The notes: generated by a model from the letters alone, not told the origin. Shown: positions 25,090 through 37,500, counted from the stretch's first letter. The stretch: DNA of 64,000 nt from Prinia subflava (GCF_021018805.1 NC_086266.1:8680001-8744000), one strand, 5' to 3'. Numbers and translations: made by a program.

Positions 25090-25531
25090 TGCAGCAAAAA
25101 AGCTGCCAAAAAAGGTGAGAAGAGCATTATTACAGCAAAAAAAGCTGGCAAAAACATGGTGTATAGAGCCTATATGCAATGAGAAGAGCTGCCAAAAATG
25201 GCATGAATAGCTGTCCAAGTCTGGACACCCATTGTAAATACCCCCTGTAAATAGAAGAAAGCCACTGCCAAGAAAATATTGGAGGATGCATTTCGCTGGA
25301 AGAAAACTCAGTCACTAAGGAATGGACCTTCTTTTTACCTAAATGGGGGTAAAGCATGAGAACAGGCTTTGGAAGCTGCTATGTACGCTATAGACATGAT
25401 AAAACCTTGGAGGCTTGTGGAACAGGCTTTAGAAGCTGCCATGAATACTATAGAGATTGTAAAACCCTGGAGGCTTGTTTCAGACTTACTGGGGTGGTTG
25501 GGAGCTGAGCAGGACACAGACACGGAAATGT
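25090..25531 (+). pseudogene. Gag-like leader remnant with internal tandem duplication
   Basis: In one frame the region up to the stop near 25531 reads as short helical matrix-like peptide (for example EQALEAAMNTIEIVKPWRL, then SDLLGWLGAEQ), compatible with a gag N-terminal remnant, but stops and frame breaks occur upstream. A 60-bp unit is tandemly duplicated (25361-25420 and 25421-25480), which keeps the frame. Assignment to gag rests on position after the primer site and on peptide character, not on a confident family match. Confidence 0.45.
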
Positions 25532-26362
25532 AGATGCCATGGATGCCGCCCACCAAAACACCCCAAAACGGCAGAGCGCGGGCACCACAGAGACAGCCCG
25601 CCGAGTTATCCCCACATGGCAGAATGCAGGAGGCAGCCCATGGGGGAGGAGATGCCACGCCAGGCACATGGGAGCAGCAGCCAGAATTGCCCCATCATGG
25701 CACCCAAGGCCCCTCTGGTGCGCCCACCAGATCCCAGAAGCATTGCAGCGCCAGAAGCTGGAAGAGAAGCCGGCAGCCCTGCCGCCGGAGCCCTCCTGGC
25801 GCCACGCGTGCCCATGCTGTGCGTGGGACTGCGGGACACTGCATACTGCTACATCCGCAGACGGGCGAGAAACCGAGGGGGTAGCAGCCTTTATTTACCA
25901 GAGCTCCCCCAGAGCCAGCAGCATTTGCATCGTGCGAGGGTTCACCCATGCCACGATCACCCAAACCACCCAAGCTGCCGGGTGCTTTCTTAGAGTGCCC
26001 GGGACCACTTGTGCCTCGGCTGCAAGAACCATTGCTTTGCTTCATGGCCCTCGTCACCATGGACGTGCCTGGCATGCCCGCTCACAGCTTCAATCAGCAA
26101 TGCACATCGCCAGAAACACTGGTGCAGAACTGCGCAGGCCAAAACCCAGAAGCGCCAGTGAATAGTTGGTAAAACACGGAATGGCGAAGCACCGCATCAT
26201 AACAAAGCCAAGCCTCGAGAAGCATGAAAGACACTGCGGCAGCCAGTATCCAAGGAGCTGGAAAGCCCTGTCGGCCATGAGCAGCCACGGGGCGGTGCAG
26301 AGCAGAGTGGGGTCACCCAATACTGAGAGACATCCCACAAATTTCAGTTGCAGAGTTTTCTG
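25532..26362 (+). other. GC-rich interior block of the retrovirus, no identified product
   Basis: About 0.8 kb of GC- and CpG-containing sequence with overlapping open frames in two frames (25534-25884 and 25539-26165, the latter 208 codons). Neither peptide shows capsid, nucleocapsid zinc-knuckle, protease or polymerase motifs. It could be decayed gag or acquired sequence. Confidence 0.4.
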
Positions 26363-27593
26363 ACTGAGGATCTGCCACCTGTCATTTCTGTTTATGGTGT
26401 CTATAAAATCATTTTCAAACTGAAAATAATTTTAAACTACATTTCATATTTCAGTCATGCAAACTCCTGTTGAAGTCAACCGCAAGTTTCTGAATATAGC
26501 AGGTCTGTCGCTACTATCACTAAAGTACTCATTTACATGTTTTCTTAATTTTGAACCAAAATTTAAACATGGCTTCTAATGTTTAGTTTTTGCAACTAAT
26601 ATACAGATGCAATAATCCCAGAACTGAGGTCATTTGAAATTGCAGAAAAGTTAAAAAATACACATGAGAAAGTATTAACAAGAACTTCTAATTAACAAAA
26701 ATAATTTGTACTTCAACAAACATTAATTGAAGATGCATAATAATCCCAAAAACATGTTTAAATTAATTAGAATTGTTGATTAGCCCATGTATACTGTAAA
26801 TTAACACTTTTTTTTTATTTTCACTAACTCTAACTCAATTTAAAAACTCTTAACAAAAGTAAAAGGTTAATTATTTACACTGCTGCCATTAAGTGATGAT
26901 GTTAAGTATACTGATGATAGTACAATAGCTATATCAGTAAGTAAATTAATTCCCTCCAACCTCAAGAATCAAATATGTTAAGGATATTACTAACACAAAG
27001 ACATGTCATTTTTAATTATAGACCAGAATTTCACCTGTAAAACCTAACTGAAACAAAGAAATGTTCCCTTTGGTAGTTCTGAATTGGTTTGTTTGTAACA
27101 AAAGGATAAAGAGTACTTTCAAAATAGTTGTATATGTATGTACATAGTTGTAGTTATTTACAAGTAATTTATAATGTTATTGGTTATTAAGCTAAGGACA
27201 GATGACAAAGCCAGCTGCTCTGTGAGTCATTACTGAAAGATTTATTTTAAAAATATGATAAGCAAGCCCTCTCAGTCCAAGTCTTAGCTTTGGCCAAGCT
27301 ATGGCCTTGACTGCAAGAAAAGTATGCCATCAAACCCAGGTGTTTCTGTGCTGAAATTGAAAGCAAGTTGCTTTGACTAGCTGATTTGGCTTTGCAGAAG
27401 TTGATCCCCTTTCCTTTGAGGTAAACATGGAAGCCTTGTCCAGAAAAGGTCTTCCAAGTCCTCATTGTGAAAAGAAGGCTCCTTAGCAGACCCTGGGTGA
27501 TAGCAAAGGAGTTGTATGTCTCCCTTTGTTAATTTTTTTCAAGCGTGCATGTTTTGTTATGATTAAATTATGCTCCTGTTATGTTGTTAAAAC
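26363..27593. other. AT-rich block inside the retrovirus, origin unknown
   Basis: A sharp composition change: roughly the first 0.9 kb is strongly AT-rich with many TAAT, TTAA and ATTTA stretches, unlike the retroviral sequence on either side and the GC-rich host flank. No open frame of note exists in the first 880 bp. It occupies the place where pol should be and has no retroviral motif that I can see. It may be a nested insertion or sequence captured from elsewhere in a genome. Confidence 0.5.
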
Positions 27594-27609
27594 AAAGAAA
27601 GGGGGAGAG
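27594..27609 (+). other. Second polypurine-tract-like run inside the retrovirus
   Basis: AAAGAAAGGGGGAGAG followed at once by TGTGAGG, which looks like a polypurine tract plus an LTR start, 440 bp before the true one. Either it is the trace of a second element or recombination, or it is a chance purine run. Confidence 0.4.
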
Positions 27610-27857
27610 TGTGAGGTGTATGTATACCTCCCCTCAAAAGTCTTGAGTGTTCTCATGTTTTTCAGTCAATTTACAGCATAACATAGCAAGCGGACAACTT
27701 TTTGGAAGCAGATTGTCAACAGCAAGACAATCTACCCATCACCCTACTTGAACCCCAAGACTCAAACATTTGGGAGGCATCAGTGGCAGAAGGATGGGCA
27801 TGCCATCTTGAAAACTTGTATTGCTGGTATTCTCCCTTTAACAGCTCCTGGATGTGA

Positions 27858-28048
27858 ATGTTACAGCTCCAAGGATACCTGGGATACATCACTGGCTGGG
27901 GAAGACTAGGCTTGTTGAGTTGGGTGGAAAGTCTTAAACTAAGTTTATTATCCGTGTCATCATGTTGTCTTTGTCATCTGGTCTGCAAGGCATCTACAGA
28001 GGAGGACAAAGAACATTTTGCATTTTTAATAAAACAGAAAGGGGGAAT
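27858..28048 (+). pseudogene. Env transmembrane-subunit C-terminal remnant
   Basis: An open frame directly before and through the polypurine tract encodes a tryptophan-containing pre-membrane segment, a leucine/serine-rich hydrophobic stretch with a CC pair (SLLSVSSCCLCHLVC), a short charged tail, then KQKGG from the polypurine tract itself. This is the usual layout of the C-terminus of a retroviral transmembrane subunit. A stop just upstream (about 27852-27854) cuts it off, and no surface subunit is seen. It is a fragment only and cannot function. Confidence 0.6.
28034..28048 (+). other. Polypurine tract before the 3' LTR
   Basis: Purine run AGAAAGGGGGAA plus two T residues ending at the first base of the 3' LTR (TGTCAC). 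This is the standard position for priming plus-strand synthesis and fixes the 3' LTR boundary. Confidence 0.85.
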
Positions 28049-28387
28049 TGTCACGGCTGCAGCTGATCTGTAGCTGCAAATATAGATTTGGCCAAACAGA
28101 CCCCCAAACTCAACCAGCCTAGAAGTGAACAAGTCCCTGGGTAAGCAATGATAGGATGGATTTGAACTCAAACAGGGCCCCCAGCCAATCCTATTCAATC
28201 CTGAATGCAGACGTGTCACTGGCCAGGGAGCTGGGCGGTGCTGAGACCCCGATCAATCGGTTGTCTAAGCCCAGGAATTTTGAACCCCTATATAAGGAGC
28301 GGCTATAATAAATCATTGCTGTTTGTCATGGGGTCTCGGTGAGTCCTGTCGTATGTCTGTCTCCAACCTACGACCTGTAACGTAATA
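28049..28387 (+). repeat. 3' LTR of the endogenous retrovirus
   Basis: 339 bp, beginning TGTCACGGC. TATA box TATATAA is at 28289-28295 and AATAAA at 28307-28312. It ends just before the GGCCGT target duplication. Differences from the 5' LTR are sparse in the U3 part and concentrated after the AATAAA. Confidence 0.9.
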
Positions 28388-28393
28388 GGCCGT

Positions 28394-31300
28394 GCCTCAC
28401 CCCAGTGAAACCTGAGAGCCTGATGGAAGGACATGGGGAACTTGCTCTGCTGGCAACTTCCACTGTGTCTTACGTCAGCCAAACAGTCTGTTCCAGGTCT
28501 GTGTCTTTCATCAACAAAGTCCCTCAGAGCAGGAATCCTGGCAGGTAAGTATCTGGAATGTGTTAGGAACAGCTAATCCGAGGTTTGTCCTTCCCTGCAG
28601 GAGAGGAGAAGCAGGGCAGGTGAGATGGGGCTGCAGGTGCTGGCTGGCTTCCCAAGCTGCTTAGCTCGGGAAGGAACATGGGTTGCCCTCCCAGCAGCAG
28701 CGTGGCCACTGCACTGAGCAGGAGTTCGTCCTCACCCTGACCCTGCTGCACACCTTCCGCAGGGACCATGTCTGTGCCTGCAGCCATCACTACTGGAGTC
28801 AGCACATGATCCTTTGTCCCCTTCTCCCTTGCAAGGGAATGTGGTCTCTGCCAAACTGCTGGTGTCCTGTCACTGGATGTGTCCCTGCTGTCACAATCTG
28901 TGATGAAGCACTCTGGATCCCCAGTCTGTCCCTGGCTGAAGGCTGTTCTCACCTGGTGCTGAGCAGGGTGAGAGGTGGGGCAAGCAGCAGATGAGACCTG
29001 CCAGCCCTCCCAAGCTCCTGGGACTCATCCAGGAGCTCCTGTGCAGTGTGCTGTGCTGGGGCTGAGATTCCCAGGAGATGTGAATGGCTCAAGCCACCAC
29101 TGGAGCCAGGAGTCCACAGCCACAGGACAGAGGATGTGATTCAAGGGTGGCAGAGCCAGTCCAAACCACTTCAGTCTGTGGCATGGAGCTCACTCTCCAT
29201 GGGAGATGTGCCCATGCTTTACCCAGTCTGCCTCTTTGTGACAAGTCACCACCGACACTGGAGCCACTGCCTGACGCTTCCTGCTCTGTGTCCACCAATG
29301 CTGAGCTTTTCAAGAGCTGATGGCCTGTTCCAAAGTGCCCTAAAATACCCCAAAACCTCTCCCTCAGTTTGGCATATTTTGGGCTTCCCAGGGTGACCAG
29401 CAAACTTGCCACTTTGAGACCACTTGCCTCAAACCAGGCAGCCCAGCTGGGCCACCAGAAACTCTTTGCTGACCCATTCAGCTTTGCTCAGGTGGTTTCC
29501 GTTCCCTACACAGCTCCCTGCCAAGTGTGGATTGGTTTTAAAATTATGGATTCAGTCTTCCAAATGTGAACATAGTTTTCTCTTGCATGTCTTTTGGTGT
29601 TTTTTGTGTTGGACATGGAATGTTCCCACTTGTCAGTCTTGGAGCCCAGGCAGAGAAGAAAAAGCAAACACTGTGCTCAGCAGAGGGTGAGGAGGCTGGA
29701 GGGGCTGTAAATTTTAAGCACAAACTAACCCTGAACACTTTCTACATCATTCAGCCAGGCCTGGACTGAGCCTTTCACAATGACCACGTGTCTTCATGCA
29801 GTGATTTAGTTCCTCACTCCCTGCTCACCATTTCCAATGAGTTCCAGAAGTCATGGCCCAAATTGGAGCTACCTCAGCCTGACCTGGATGATGTAAGCCA
29901 CGCAAAGGAGCAGGTGAAGTATGTCCTAGAGGGACACAGCCACCTCCACCCCAGGCCACACACCTCTGTCTGCTCCAGGGGAACAACCTCCAAACTCACT
30001 CTGGTCCTTCCTTTTCTGTCCTGTCTGACCACTGCACCAGCACTTCTCCAACACAAGGACCTGCCAAAACTCCCTCTTACCCTTCCTAGTCCCTCCCAGC
30101 AGTTTCCAGTGTTGCCCTGACTCTTTTCTGCTGTTTCTCCTCTCCTCCCACCCATGGTGAACATACACTGGTATGCTCGGGGGAACCATCTGTCTGCACC
30201 CAGAGATGCAGGGCACTCATATGGGCATTGGTGCTTTCTGAGGGCATCCTGGAGTGCCTCTGGCCCAAATTTCCTAAAGACAAGGTCCAGTAAAACTCTC
30301 AGGTGTCCATTTTGCCCATTGAAGCACTAAGCACCCAGATATCCTTAACACAATGGAGAGTAGTTACCCTATGACAAAAAATCTCCTGGAGGAGCTGTGA
30401 TGGGCAGCAGTGGAGCTGTGTGCCAGCCTCAAGAGCTCTGCACTGTCTCCAGCTATGCCCATGGCAGCCAGCAGTTGGATGTGCTGCTCACCACCGCAGA
30501 TAATTATAGCTCCACTGTTTATATACCCTCATGCTGTGGCCACAGGAAGGAAGACTGAAGGACACTCTATGTAACAGAGCTCTCCACCCCTTTCCCGCTC
30601 TCCCTCCCACCTGCACCCCCCCGCCCCCCCATGTGAATTTGGCGTGTATGACAAGACACCACAGCCCAGCATTGTTTGTCAGAGCTGGTCACAGCCCACA
30701 GCTTCCCCTTTCTGTCACCTATGCAACCCTGCTCTGGGCTCTCTGGGCAGTCAGTCCCCCCTCTGCACAATTTGCAATCTCCTCCTGCATGCCTCAACCT
30801 GGCAGCTTCTTGAGTCCACAGCTTGACTGAGGACATGAAGGTGTGTCCCTGTCCCCATGCATGGCTGCACCATGTGGGTCCTGTAGCCTGTGCCCGTCTC
30901 CAGAGCTGTGGGTGCACTGAAGCTCACAGTGATGGTGGGTCAGTGCTCTCCTTTTCATGCATAGGTTGTGGCACCTCTGTGTCAATCCTGCCTACCTGCC
31001 ACAGCAAATGTCATCTCCACAGCAATCCCGTGCTGCTTGCTGGACCTGAACAGGACTGAACAGAGTGCAAGGGAGCTTCTGAGCCATGGGGTTGTCCACC
31101 TCTGCATGGATAAGCAACCACCAGTCATCATTGGAGTGGGATTCCAAGAAGCTGCCTGGTGGCACTGGAAGGGGTTGCACAGCTGCAGTGAGAACGGAGG
31201 AGCAGAGGGGAGCAGAGCCCCTTACCCACCTTCAGAGAAGCAATGACCCAGCAAGGGTGAGCTGTAGGATTAGGAATTGGATGGGCTGTGTCCCACACGA

Positions 31301-33930
31301 ACGCGCCAGGCCAGCCAGCTGCGGCTGAGCCAGCACTTTTCATGTTTGTTTGGGTTGTTAAATAACTTTGAAAGCAGAAGCTGGAAGGGCTGGCGGCTGA
31401 ACAGTTTGTTCTTTCCGACTTCCACGCACTGCTGCCTCAAACCTCAGTGCTGTGCAGGGCTTAAACCACAGCCCTGCTGTGCTGCTCACAGCCACCCTGT
31501 CCCCTCATCCTCACCCCAATGCGTCCCTTGAGCACCTCCAGCCCAGCTGCCCTCCAGCCCAGGGCCGAGCTCTGCCTCTTCACACTGCCAGATGAGGAAA
31601 CAGAGCAGTGGGAACACTTCTCTGGAGGGGTCTCAGCCCCACACCCTGGCCTGGCACAGGGTGAAGGGCTGCTGCCACCTCCTGGGCACGGCCCGGGCTC
31701 AGGGCAGCCCACGGGCTGCTCAGCACGGGTGGCTCCAGCCGCGCCCTGCTCCCAGGCATGGCCGGGGAAGGAGCGAGGGTCACACCCGGCCGCCACCCGG
31801 CGCAGCTCGTATCAGCTCCACACGTATCCACTGGGAACTGGGGCAGGGAACAGCACAGGACAAGGACACTGCAAGCCCTGTTCCAAGGAGTGTATCATAC
31901 GGCTGGGCCAAAGGGCAGCGATGGCAACTGGGTTCAGGTTACCTTTGAGCAGCCGAGCCTCTCCAGGGACAGGCAGCATCACCTCCCCAGGTAAAAGGGA
32001 TGGCTGGGGCTACAGCACTGAGGTGTCATCTCCTTGGGGACTAGGATGGTCCACACAGCCCCTGAGCCCAAGAGGGTCCAGACTGTGGCATAGTGCTCTG
32101 CCTCACTTTGTGGCCACCAGAAGTAAGGTCATGAGGCACACATTGCTCTGCCATGAGCAGAAAACAAGCGATGCTGAGAAACCCTGCAAGGGTGCCCTGC
32201 TTCTCTGCTCTGGTAATGGTAGTGCTGGGAACAGTTCCCACATTCCCTCAAATCACACAAAGTCGATCCCACAAGGGGAGGCATCACTACTTGGTCAAAG
32301 GGAAGGCCATTTTGCCACACCTGGTCCCAATATCCCTCACTGGGTTGCATCACACCTCCCTTCCAGCTGCTGGAACATCCCAACCAGTGATACAGGGTCC
32401 CAGTTCCCAAGAGCAACTGGGAGCTTCCAAGAAACTACAGGGAAAATGCAAGGTTGGGCCAAGGCCAAATCACTAGCACAGGCTTTGCCTCTGTCCAAGG
32501 GGGTGTGATGAGGGCCTGATCCTCTGTCTGAGGACCAGGAAACAAGGACAGCATCATGGAGCCTGCTAAAACCCCTCTCCCAGTGCTGGAACACTGGGGA
32601 TGAAACCCCCCCAGACCGGGAGAGCAACAGAAAAGGTGCAGTGTGTGTGCTGTGGCCCAGGCAAGAGCTGGCACAGGTGAAGTGGGGAAGGAAAGCAGTG
32701 CCATGGCTGCCCTGGAAGGAGAGGGAGGCAGCAAAGCCAAGCAGTAGAGAGGACAGGTGAGAATTGGATGCAGAGAGAACAGTGCTGCAGACTTGTTAAG
32801 GCTAAGGCCCACTCAGCTGAGGACATAAACAGGACTGACCCAGAGCCCTGTTGGCTCCACATCCTTTGGTCACACTGTGTGCTCTGGCCAGAGATGGCGC
32901 AGGGGGCCAGGGTGCTCAGTGTGATGGGTATCACGCCTTGACTGACAGAGGCAGCCCTGGAAGCCTGGCAAGTGCTCTTCCTCCCTTTGGTGCCTGACTT
33001 ATGACACCATGGTCCTAAAAACTGCCCCAGGGCTGGCACACTCCTGCTGCTCACTTGCCTCCCCATGGGCAGGGGCTGGGGAGAGCCCCAGGGCTGACAA
33101 GGACAGCCCTATGGACTGTGCAGGCAATGGAGGGTATGGGGTGGGACACATTCCTGGCAGGTTTTAGACAGGAGGGCAGACTGTGACAGCCAGTGAGATT
33201 TGCCCTCACCTAGGAGAGAGTCCTGGGAAATGGTGTACCTACCACAGCTCCACAACATGCCCAACGGAGAACAGGCAGGGTGAGAAGCTGCACAACAGCT
33301 ATAGGCTCATGTGCTGTCCTGAAGGCTCAGGGCAGACTTGTTTTCAACCTGTGTGGCCCAAGGGAAGGTTCAAGCTTCAGCTACAGGGACAAACTCAGGA
33401 CTCCAGCTCTGCTGTGCAACCTCATCGCATGCCCTCCATCCACTCTCATGCACTTTGGCCTGGCACAAACCTCCTGATTTTCTCTGTTTGCTTATGACTT
33501 CCACCCCCTCCCCGGGAGCCCCTGGCTGCAGACAAGAGGAACATGCCAGATGCATACTCCAGCCAGCAGAATTTAAAGCAATGAGGTCATACACCTATGG
33601 AGCACAGTCCTTCATTTGCAAGTGTCAAGTTCTTCAGAGGTCTCAAAACCCCGTGCTCCCACCCATAAGACTCCAAAGCAGTCAAGATGCTCAGTGCTCT
33701 GGGCTTTCCTGCCTGTGGGAGGGCAGAGCCTGCCATACTGCTCCCTGTAGGCTCAGGAGCAGCTTCGCAAAGGCAGGACTTGGCCGGTGTGGACATCACA
33801 ACAGAGGTGCCTCTAATGGATGTGGCTGCTCTGTGCTGAGGAGGAGCAGAGCCCGGAGTGTTTTATTTACCACTTTGCAATCACATTGCTCCACTGGAGG
33901 AGTAGAGCCTCGGCACAGACAGAGAGATAA
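28394..33930. other. Intergenic, no gene recognised
   Basis: No coding exon could be supported. A 329-codon open frame at 31519-32508 (+) is the longest non-repeat frame in the gap, but it has low-complexity G/S/P-rich composition, no domain and no splice context, so I treat it as chance. Confidence 0.55.
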
Positions 33931-34564
33931 GCTATTGTCTTGGGTTGAAAAATGTAACCAAAATGTGTATTCTATTTTCATCTGTTGAAGTCGGTTGGGA
34001 GATATTGTTCCTTATCTCTTGTAACTCTAGGGGTGGAAAGAGGGTGGATGCCTTCTGTTAATGGGACCGTGATAACACCAGATAAGGCAGTACTTTCTTA
34101 TCTCTTCCTCTACCCCTCCTCCTCCGAGGGATATCACCTGTGAATGGGCCATTTAAGGCCTCTCACATGACTGATCACATTACCTCATTCCATTGTGAGA
34201 TGCTCCACCCAGCAGGAGGAGCCAAAGCCTTTCCACCCGGATAAAAGCAGCAATCCCAAACACCAAGATAGCCTGTTTCCACTGGATTCCCAGAGGATGA
34301 CTGGACCTTTTCTTGAGGATCATCTCTACTTCACCAGAAGCACATCTGCCACTCTGGGAGGACTTACTTCAGGCTGCTTCCACCACCCTGACCAACAGGG
34401 TGTCAGGTTTGCATTCTGACTCTGGCAGTGGTCCTTTGTACTATTGCATTTATCTTATCTTATTTTATTTTATTTTTATTTTTCTTATTGTTTGTTCTCT
34501 CTCTATTAAATTGTATTTCTGACTTGGAGTCTCACTGGTTTTCCTTTCAAACCAGCACAGCTAT
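33931..34564 (+). mobile_element. Solo LTR, 624 bp, with intact 5-bp target duplication
   Basis: The element runs from TGTCTTGGGTTG (33936) to ACCAGCACA (34559), that is TG...CA ends. It is bracketed by GCTAT on both sides (33931-33935 and 34560-34564). Inside are a TATA-like ATAAAAG (34241-34247), a T-rich run, and ATTAAA (34505-34510) near the end, so orientation is +. There is no internal region, so it arose by LTR-LTR recombination. The 5-bp duplication fits class III (ERVL-type) elements, which are abundant in passerines; the exact family name cannot be assigned without a repeat library. Confidence 0.85.
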
Positions 34565-37500
34565 TGCTGCTCAGCTGGGTTCATGAGAGCCACCTGTGCT
34601 ACTCCAGGCCTGCAGGTGTGTTTGAGATTAAGCAGAAGAGAGACTCCTGAATGGAGAGCACTTGTCTTGGCTGCTATCCATGATGGGGAGGGCCCAGCAA
34701 AACTGTTGGCTGTCCTAAGCAAGCTGCTCCTGCCCCAGATGACTGGCCTTGCATGCCACAGGAGGGACGGGATGTGCTGGGCTTCTGACAGATCCACTTG
34801 ACTAGACTCTGTAAATGATTTTTTATATAACTCTGTTTTCTGATAGCTTTCAACACCTTCCAAGTGAAAGCCACAGGCATCCACAGTCTGCATGCCTGGT
34901 TGCTGTGAATGGGATGAAGGGGTTCCTGCACTCACTGTGAAAAGCTGCCCATTCCCGCAGCGAAACCTGGTGAGGCAGCAGGGATGCTCTCAGGTCAGAC
35001 CCAGGGTACCAGCATAGTGAGCAGGCTGTTCCCATTACTGCCACACAAGGAGCCTACCAGCTATCCCCCAGCTGGGACAGACCCACGAAGGGGACATGCA
35101 GCCTGGCTTCCCTCGCTCTGGTTGTTCATCCCAGGCTTCCTCAGTCACATCCCTACTCCCCATACCAGCAGCTGCTGGAAGCCCAGCAGCTCAAACCTGC
35201 AGTAAGTGGCACCAGCTATACCCAGTATATCAGGACAAACCCCATCCTGCTATCCTCTATAGGGGCAGGACTCCTGGGGCCACAGGCAGCTGTCCACCAC
35301 AGACAGTGGTGGAGAGCATCCTGCTGGTGTACGGAGGGGTTCCTGCATCCCCACTGGGAGCTTGGAGGAGCACAGACCTTGGATGTGGCTCAGGAACACG
35401 ATTCCCAAGCGTTCAGCCCACACAGGCAGCAGCACATTGCTCCTGCCTGCAGGAAACCTGGGAACGTGGCTGCCTGGGCTGGCTCCCTGCAAGCGGATGT
35501 TATTTTAACTCCCAGTTCCTCTCTCACTTTTGCCAGGCAATGGCGGGTTCTGCTGTTGGCTAAGCAATAAAGAGCCCCTATATTTCTCCTCCACTATTTC
35601 TAGGTTATTTTTAGTCTTTTCTCAGTGGGCCTTTGCCACAGACACTCAAAGGGCTGGAGAAGTTGTCCTGCTTTGCGTGCCCAGAGGAAGGGGAGCAATG
35701 TACAGGGCTGGAGAACGGCTTCCCAATCCAGATGGGGAAGCATACACCTTAGAGCACCTTCTGCCCTGGGCTGCACACAGGAGCAAGCTCCTCCTCTCCC
35801 ACCCAGCTGTGCTGTGCAATACTTGGCCTTCCACGAGGGAGCTGTGATGCCCACATCTTCCCAGCTGTGCCAGCAGCAGCCTTCACCTCTCCAGAGCCCA
35901 ACCAAGAGAAGAATGTGAGACACACAGTGCCTTCCAGTACTGTGGAGTACCTGTGCCATGGCCAGAATCCCCCCACTGGGAGTACTGATGAAAGTGATGC
36001 TGCCCTGTCCCCAAAACAGAGGACATGAGATAGCACATCCCAAACCTCTTGTCATGTCAATGTTCAGGAGAAGGACGTGCCCTTTGGGCAGCAAAGAAAG
36101 AAGCAGCCTGTGTTTTCAACAGGCAGGGGCATTCCAGTCTAAGGCTAGGATCCTCTGCATCCCACCCTCCCCCGAGCCCCAAACCCACCCCCTGCAAAGG
36201 CTGTTTTGTCCCTGGGGGCAAAAGTACAAAAGTACTCTCCACTTGGAGCAGGAGGTGCTACTTTGTGTGGCCCCACAGCCCTTTGTCTCCTGGAAAACTG
36301 CAAAACCCTGAGCCTTGCTGCAGCTCCAAGAAGCTCAGAAAGAGAACCTGCTGGAAGGCAGACGCCCATGTCGGCGCTGGGCCAGCTCGAACCTTCCAGG
36401 CTGTTACGCAGCCCCACAGCTGCTTGGCAAGGACATTGCCGACCCTCCTACGTCACAGCCCCACGCAGCCTGGGCCAGCTGTGGGCTGGAGTTGCTGTTT
36501 TTCTGCTTTATCAGGATCTTGCTGAGCTCGGTGGTGAGTGGGTCATGTTTGTGCAGTGGTTTGTGCAGGCTAATGGTTATGTAAGTGCTCAAGGTTACTC
36601 CGGCTGTGTCTCGCTAGCGCATGTGCGTGGCTGCCGGGCCACACGCCGCCGCTGTGATCAGGACAGCAGGACGCAGCCCTACGCTCCGTGGAGCTTTCTC
36701 ACTGTCCCAGCTCGTTACGAAGGTGCACAGCGTGTGCCTGAGCTGCCGCGATGCCTAGTGCTATCAGGCTACGTGCCAGGGGGCCGGTGGCCGAGCCATG
36801 CACTCGGGCAGCGCTGTCAGAACTGCTGCAGCAGCCGTGTTTACCCTGCACTGGCTCCCGACGCGATGCTGCTCTGGCCACTGCCAAAACGCCTGCGCCT
36901 GCTCCAGTAACCCAGCTCCTGAAGGTCGCTGGCTGGAGGCCGGGCTCGCGTTCCATCTGCCTGCTTTTATTATTGATTGTCCTTATCATCGCTTGAGAGA
37001 ACAGCATGTCCCAAACACCCAGGGGCAGGACGGGGCTCACTGCTGCTGCTGCTGCCTTTTGCCCAAGCTCTGTCTCTCCCCAGTGGAGAGGTGCAGCACC
37101 AAAAGCTACACTGCCACTGTCACCTCTGCCCATGTGCACAAGCCATGATGCCACGAACTGGGGCCCAGACACAGCAGTGTTCCTGTGTCTGCTGCCATAA
37201 GTCCCTCTTTCCTCTTGCCACTGTCTCCATCCGAAGTGCAGGTTCCCACACAGCAACAGACCATGCCCATTCCCAGGATGTGCTCCTAGTGGGACCCTCA
37301 GCAAGTGCACCCCATCACTCTGTCAGCTCCCACAGTGCCTGAGTCCAGCACCCACTGACCTGAAGGCTGCAGGGGCGTGGGAAGGGACAGGGGTCCCCGA
37401 TCAGTCCGAGCAAGTGGTGCTGCTCCATCCCAGCCCAGCTAGGCTGGGACAGCAGCCACAATAGCACAGGGCAGCAGCCAGGTGTGAAACGGTATGAGCA

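Larger units (their letters stand above)
24664..28393 (+). mobile_element. Defective alpharetrovirus-like endogenous retrovirus with both LTRs
   Basis: Two direct repeats of about 340 bp (24670-25009 and 28049-28387) flank a 3.0-kb interior. Both sides carry the target duplication GGCCGT (24664-24669, 28388-28393). A primer-binding site lies 2 bp after the 5' LTR and a polypurine tract lies directly before the 3' LTR. A 6-bp duplication, a tRNA-Trp-like primer site and an LTR in which AATAAA follows the TATA box within 20 bp are all features of alpharetroviruses and related class II avian elements. The interior is far shorter than a complete provirus: it has a gag-like leader remnant, a GC-rich block, an AT-rich block and an env C-terminal remnant. 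I found no polymerase motifs. By eye the LTRs differ at roughly 25-30 of 340 positions, so the insertion is not recent. It cannot encode a functional virus. Confidence 0.88.

Noticed and set aside
25539..26165. 208-codon frame in the retrovirus interior as an intact gag gene
   Set aside because: No capsid or zinc-knuckle motif, and an equally plausible overlapping frame exists; treated as an unidentified block of a defective element.
31519..32508. 329-codon + strand frame
   Set aside because: No domain, G/S/P/H-rich low-information sequence, no splice or promoter context; other frames over the same DNA are also long, which points to a GC-driven chance frame.
36206..36910. 234-codon + strand frame in a CpG-enriched patch
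   Set aside because: No recognisable domain and abrupt composition changes along its length; CpG enrichment alone can explain it.
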